Shown here: positions 30,333-35,000 of the stretch, in pieces
Numbering within the stretch: position 1 is the first letter of the stretch
How the letters are laid out: each line of letters opens with the position of its first letter
NCBI RefSeq assembly: GCF_008831285.2
Contig: NW_022205061.1
Location: 12,501-47,500 of the forward strand
Reading direction: 5' to 3'
Length of the DNA stretch: 35,000 nt
Source: Nymphaea colorata
Taxonomy: Eukaryota > Streptophyta > Magnoliopsida > Nymphaeales > Nymphaeaceae
The notes under the pieces: generated by a model
The model's database searches: none
The model's input: only the letters and a program-made list of their open reading frames with translations
Told to the model about the DNA's origin: nothing
Made by a program: the position numbers and the translations under genes

Positions 30333-33300
30333 TGATACGGGTCAACCTGCAGAGTGGCCTAGGGTAGCCACAGATGTCGCTGAGAGCAGCCAAAGGGCGC
30401 GGGGCAAAGCCGCCCTTCATGCGATTAAGGCCCTACAAGGCCAAGATGACTCAAGGCTGAGTCAAAAGGGAGGCGTAGTGCATCAGGTGCAGACCTTACA
30501 AACTGAACATATTAAGCTTAGAATCGATGCCGAGGGAGGAGCGGGAGGAGAGGCAACGGCTCTAAGCGAGGCTCTTGAGGACCAAGGCGAAAGGGGTCAA
30601 GTCCGAGTCCGGTCTAGTCCAACCTAGGTCTTCGCTATACTCATGCACTTAGGGTCAGCCTAGGGCGAGCCTAGGCGAATTTCTGGTCTGAACCAAGGCC
30701 CACAGCGTGCGGGCTAAGGAGAGGACGAGTTAGGGACGAGACACTAAGTCTCGAGTTCAAGTTTGCTTGCGTTTTCTTTGATTTTAGAGTGCGCATTTGC
30801 TTTGGTAGTCAATTCCGTTTTGGATTTTGATTTTGGGTTGGATCAATTGTTTAGATCCGCTTTTTAATTCAGTACTATAAATATTTAGAATTCTTTTGGA
30901 TCTGTATGCAAAATTCGAGAATAGAAGTCATTTGTGTGAATCGACTCTCTCTCTTCTCCTCTACTCGAGTTCTCTCCCTCTCACGCGCGTCTCCTCTCCA
31001 AGCCACGTTCTTCTTCCTCCGTCTTACATTGGGGAATTTTCGATGCAACTTGCTGAAATTCCTCAAGCAACAGCAGCTATACCCGACGGTATTCTTCTCT
31101 CTTAGCCTTGATTTCTTCTTCTATTCTTCCCTAATCACTCAACCGAAGGGTTAGCCAAATGAAGAGCTTCCAAGCGTCCGGCGCAAGGTGCTTCTTCCCA
31201 TGGATTTGTTCCCCACGTCTTCATCAACGGTAGCGGTGCAGCCTCCACGTCTCCACCCGTGAAGGTTAGAGGCCTCTTCGTACTGGGAAGACTTCATCCT
31301 CTAGGCGACTAGAAGGGTGAAGTATCCACTCCAGATTTGGGCTCTTAGAGGTAAGCGTCCATAACTCGATTGTAGGGGCGTGCAACGGCGTTAAGAGAGT
31401 TTAGGGGAGAGTTCGGCCAAGGGGAGTTCTTGCTGGAATCACAGCCAGCAAGCTAGCCTTTCCCACGGTGGAAATTGTCCTTAAACTCGATTTTACGAGT
31501 CACGCACCTCCAGCTAGTTATTGTCGTTTAATTCTATGAGTTTCATTCGATTGTTTTAGTTTCTTTGAGCCAAGAAAGTTCAGATTTAGCCACTGCCTTG
31601 TCCTCCCTCTTGCTGGTCGAAATCAGAAAGAAAACAACAGAAAAGAAGGGCGAGAAAAATCAGAAAGAAAAGAAAAGAAAAAGAAAGACGCCCAAATGAA
31701 AAATTAAAGTAAAAGAAAGAGAGAATCGACAAGAGGACTAGGCGCGGCCAGTTCTGGAAATTGGCCGGAATTGTCTAATTCCGGCCACTGCTGCATTGAT
31801 TCCGGCATCACTCCATCCCGGGCTGCAAGTGTTCGAGTTATCCGTGTGTGCATTTGGGAGATTCCGGCCTCAATTGGGGAAAATCCGGCCACATTTGGGG
31901 AAAGCACTCTTGCGTCGTCACATTTGGGGATTTCGCATTTGTCTCACCCAAATCGGTAAGTGATTGCTTGACTTGGGCCCTTCGCCATCTCCACCACATA
32001 TCTGTACACGTGGCATGATCTGGAGCACTTGGGAGAGAACCTTGGAGTGAAATCCTCCACATCCCTAGCTTGTAGCTAGTGGATCACATTTGGAAGGGGC
32101 GAGTTCTCTTTTGAGAAATCTTCTCCTACTTCGTAGGTGGCTGCTCACCTTGTTGACTGCCACCTCCTCCTCCATTTTAGCTAGGATATTGCCCAGCCAC
32201 ACACCTCATCAGCCAGCTTGCCACCTCACCTAGACACCTCACCAACAGCCCTAGCCTCTCTCCTACGTATTAGGGAGATAGCCATTCTAGAACGCCACCT
32301 AGCCTAGAATCTTGGAGGACAATCCTATCAAGAAATATTCTCCATATTCTTAGCCAACTCTACCCCTACTCAATTACCCCGAGCCTACCCGAACTTACCA
32401 AGTTACCACTTGCCTTTCCGTTTCCATTTTCTCATCTACCCTAAACCGAGCCACTCAAACCCACCCTAGCTACTTTGTAGGAACCCTCATTTGAGTCCCT
32501 TCCCCACACCCGGTCAACCGAAAATTTTGACCGTAGGACCTACCTAGCCCTACTCTACCTATGACCTAGCTCGCTGGCCAAACCTAGCCCGGGCCCACCT
32601 GGTCCCACCTGGTCCGAACCCACTCAGTCCAAGTCCCGCGCCTAGTTGGTTTCAACCTTAGCGCCAAGGAAGACCGCGGCCTCGCTAGCCGCATCCTTGA
32701 AGTCTTTGGAACCGGCGGGCCTTGATCCAGCATATTCCGGCGACCTCCGGCCACCTCTGCTCTTTTTCCGGCGACTCTCCGGCGTGGATTCCAGAAGGTC
32801 CCCCAGACATCCAGCAAGGCGTTGAAGTGCTCCTAGGCGATTCCGGCGGGGTGATCCTACTTCACGCGTCTCTTGGAACGGCTTGACTTCACGCCCGGCC
32901 TCTTCCTTTTGGAGTTCAGCTCTGCATCAGCCCCGTTCTTTTGTGTTGCTGATAGTCCTCGAGTGTGGAATCTCACCTCGAGGCTTTTGACTGCTTAGCC
33001 AAGCTAGCCTTGGCCGGTACACTCTACTCCTCTCTTTAGACACACGGGAGGTAGCACTTATTTCTGCATTTTGCTTTCAGCCCGACCGTGAGGTCGTAGT
33101 TGTGCATAGAGGGACCTCCGCGGCACTGCGCCAAGGACACGACCTCGTGCCAGCACTAGCCTCCTACGGGTGGGTGTGGTTTGTGCGTTTAGGCGTGGTT
33201 TGCATGGTTTGCTTGAGTGAGTTTGAGTGATTTTTAACAAATGTATCGCTTCCGCTTGTATTAGCCTCACATCTCTTAGATTTGTGTAGTAGGTTTTGCT

Positions 33301-33489
33301 TGGGTTTGGGTATAGCCTCTCTTGTATTCCGCTACCTATCCGGGATTTTGTAAGTCGGGGTCCTGTCCGACTGGGTAGTGTCTTTGTTTTAATTTGTCTA
33401 GGAAGTCTTCTGGTTGGTCCAAGGTGATCGTGGGGGTAGGCACGGCCGTTGGTTTCAGACTTAGGTCGGCCACGGGCAAGACCCTACCA
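30333..33489 (+). repeat. Element C second LTR (3157 bp)
   Basis: Near-identical to 22194-25351, with substitutions and small length differences in both directions. It acts as 3' LTR of the first internal region and as 5' LTR of the second. TATA box at 30876-30883. The leading 295 bp are an open frame (stop TAG at 30625-30627) in register with the pol tail. No host gene is seen. Confidence 0.94.
30876..30883 (+). promoter_or_regulatory. TATA box, element C second LTR
   Basis: TATAAATA, the counterpart of 22737-22744. Confidence 0.65.
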
Positions 33490-33492
33490 ATT

Positions 33493-33504
33493 TGGTATCA
33501 GAGC
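33493..33504 (+). promoter_or_regulatory. Primer binding site of element C, second copy
   Basis: TGGTATCAGAGC, 3 nt after the end of the second LTR. Its presence here shows that a second internal region starts at once. Confidence 0.95.
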
Positions 33505-33669
33505 CTCCTTGGAGCAGCAGCAAGCAAGTACAGTATCGGCATTTTGGATTTTATACAGGGCAGAATACAGCTGGAATTCTTGTCAGTGTCAGAGTCAGTG
33601 GTTTTCAACTAGTCGTGTGATTCTTTTAGACGTTTGGATTTCTGAATTTTTTTGGACTTAACCATCGCA

Positions 33670-34567
33670 ATGGTTAAGAAGAAGCAAGTCGTGCCCGAGG
33701 CACCAGATGTTGAGGCGGAGACCTCAGCCAATGAGGAACAGCCATCTACTGAGATGGAGGTATACGCGGTGGAAAGAATGGTTCACATCGAAAATGAGGT
33801 TTTGAAAATCCGCCACGAGATGAGCGACTACAAGAAACAACTTTCTAAGCTCAACGAGTTAGATGAGATCAAGGACATGATGAGAGTCATGACGGCCAAT
33901 CAAGAGGCCCTTAGGAGAAACAACCCGGATCCCCCACAGCCCCACGTTGATAAGGGCAAGGGCATACTCAATGGACCGCCCAACGTTGGTCCTAATCCCT
34001 TCCATTCGCAAGCCGGCCCTAGTAGACCACCACCCGGGGGGAATAACAGCAATAATGGAGGTTTCCAAGCACAGCCCACCAACCTCAACAACTATCACGG
34101 TGGGCATCATAACTCCTCGCCTGAGTGGGAGAACCGAGAGCCTTATGGACCCCAATCCAGCCAGTATAGGTCCAGATTTGGAGGCACACAGTGGGAGAAT
34201 ATTAATTCAGATCGTAGATGGGGTGATAGAGGAGACCGTGAACCACCTTCTTGGGAGCCGTATAGAGAGCGTCAGGCAGCGCCAAGAAACCAACCGAGGA
34301 TTCCTATGGTTCGCATTGACTTCCCTAGATTCAATGGCAAGGAACCCTTAGATTGGATTTTTCAAGTGGAGGAGTACTTCACATGTCAGATGATTCCTGA
34401 TGAGGAATGGCTTCAAACGTCCATTCTACACTTCGATGGCGAAGCTAGGAGATGGTATCGTTGGCTCAAGCTCAAGGAGCCAGTCAATACGTGGGGAGAG
34501 TTCAAAGAAGCTCTCATGCTCAGATTTGGTGAGTCTTCCTATGTAGATTACGACATCGAGTTGCGTA
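33670..34567 (+). pseudogene. gag: Element C second gag, intact frame but truncated
   Basis: It starts MVKKKQ like the first copy and is open through the N-terminal region that is broken in the first copy. It includes the Asn/Gly/Pro-rich linker (about 34030-34290) and the first two thirds of the gag domain (RIDFPRFNGKEPLDWIFQV near 34310). Homology to the first copy ends after GAGTTGCGTA at about 34567, inside gag, where unrelated sequence begins and a stop follows at once. By eye it differs from the first copy at fewer than a dozen positions over about 900 nt. The nucleocapsid knuckle and all of pol are missing. Confidence 0.9.
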
Positions 34568-35000
34568 CCATTCGCAGGTGATTTGGGCGATCGCTCCCGG
34601 GTAAAAGGGGCTAACGCGAAAATCACCTAGTCTACCATAAATGTTCCAGACCATTCGTGAATCCACTTGTGTACCTGATCCGGTCCCAAAGGACACCGCA
34701 GGCGCTGTCGGGGAACAGCGAGCACTGCAGGCCGAGGGCCAGGCAGGGAAGGACACGTTGCATAGCACCTGCCAAACAAAGGCCTTGACAGCAGTCGGAG
34801 GCCGAGAAGAAGGCAGTCGCACCGCGTGGACTACAAATGGCCCAGGCAAAACCGGACGCAGGAGAAGCTGAAAAGACAGCTACGGAAGCACGCGGAACCA
34901 AGAAAAAATGGCCGCTCGCAGTGAAGAAAGGGCACACGAGGGACGGCAGCAAGGTCGAAGGGTGTCAAGTCCGTCGATCCGAGCTGGTGGTTAACCTATA
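34568..35000 (+). other. Unassigned sequence replacing the rest of gag
   Basis: The 433 bp match nothing else in the window by eye. They start with a short inverted repeat (AGGTGATTT at 34576-34584 and AAATCACCT at 34620-34628). At 34676 a TGATCCGG string resembles the LTR start of element C (TGATACGG), and an open frame with a Gln/Gly/Arg/Thr-rich reading follows, much like the LTR-encoded tails. It may be the left part of another LTR element, but only its first few hundred bases would be in view. Confidence 0.4.

Larger units (their letters stand above)
22194..34567 (+). mobile_element. Element C: chained Ty3/gypsy copy LTR - gag-pol - LTR - partial gag
   Basis: It begins with TGATATGG at 22194, directly after the element A bases TATCC. 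A 3158-bp LTR (22194-25351), an internal region (25352-30332) and a second 3157-bp LTR (30333-33489) follow. Instead of a target duplication, the second LTR is followed by another primer site and a second gag start, cut at about 34567. LTR-internal-LTR-internal chains arise in plants by recombination between LTRs of neighbouring or sister copies. The family is related to element B in all coding domains but differs throughout, and its LTRs are clearly a different family. The true right end is outside the window or lost. Confidence 0.92.

Noticed and set aside
30333-34567. Second LTR plus gag as a separate, independent insertion
   Set aside because: No target duplication or foreign flank separates it from the first copy; one LTR is shared between both internal regions.
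34586-34594. GCGATCGC-like palindrome, known as HIP1 in cyanobacteria
   Set aside because: A single copy in plant retrotransposon surroundings; chance is the simplest explanation.
1-35000. CRISPR arrays, bacterial operons, rRNA or tRNA genes
   Set aside because: No regularly spaced repeats, no ribosome-binding-site-led genes, no rRNA text. The tRNA-like 12-mers are primer binding sites, not genes.

Overview
The window reads as heterochromatic, repeat-filled DNA of a land plant. No host gene is visible. Nearly all 35 kb is explained by three related families of Ty3/gypsy LTR retrotransposons with very long LTRs (about 3.2-4.2 kb). All are primed by initiator-Met tRNA (PBS TGGTATCAGAGC). Two of them have a chromodomain at the integrase C terminus, which places them among the plant chromoviruses; their RT resembles the Reina-type group by recall. 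The species cannot be named from the sequence.

Layout. Element A is the host element: right part of its 5' LTR (1-2453), a short internal region with only gag and protease (2454-4991), and a 3' LTR that starts at 4992 and is interrupted twice. Element B (8636-21775) is inserted into the 3' LTR of A with a perfect 5-bp target duplication GAGAC. It has two 4004-bp LTRs without any length difference and one uninterrupted 1662-codon gag-pol frame, so it is young and probably autonomous. The LTR of A resumes at 21776 and is broken again at 22193 by element C. Element C has the chained form LTR - gag-pol - LTR - gag (22194-34567). Its first gag-pol is broken by seven frame changes; its second internal region stops inside gag at about 34567. 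The last 433 bp (34568-35000) are unassigned.

How the parts work together. B carries every enzyme needed for its own retrotransposition: Gag, aspartic protease, RT, RNase H, integrase with D-D-E and a chromodomain. A lacks RT, RNase H and integrase and would need a partner such as B or C. The three LTRs share a promoter/leader module and a 3' terminal module, so the families have a common origin.

Most interesting signals: (1) the pol reading frame runs across the polypurine tract into the 3' LTR in all three families and encodes a recognisably related tail; (2) a stem-loop just before the polypurine tract is kept in all three families with compensatory base changes; (3) element A is a gag-protease element without polymerase that keeps an open frame into its LTR; (4) the two LTRs of B differ exactly at the stop codon that ends the LTR-encoded tail; (5) length differences in the left LTR of A and most frame changes in C are one-sided base losses, which raises the question of assembly error versus real decay.
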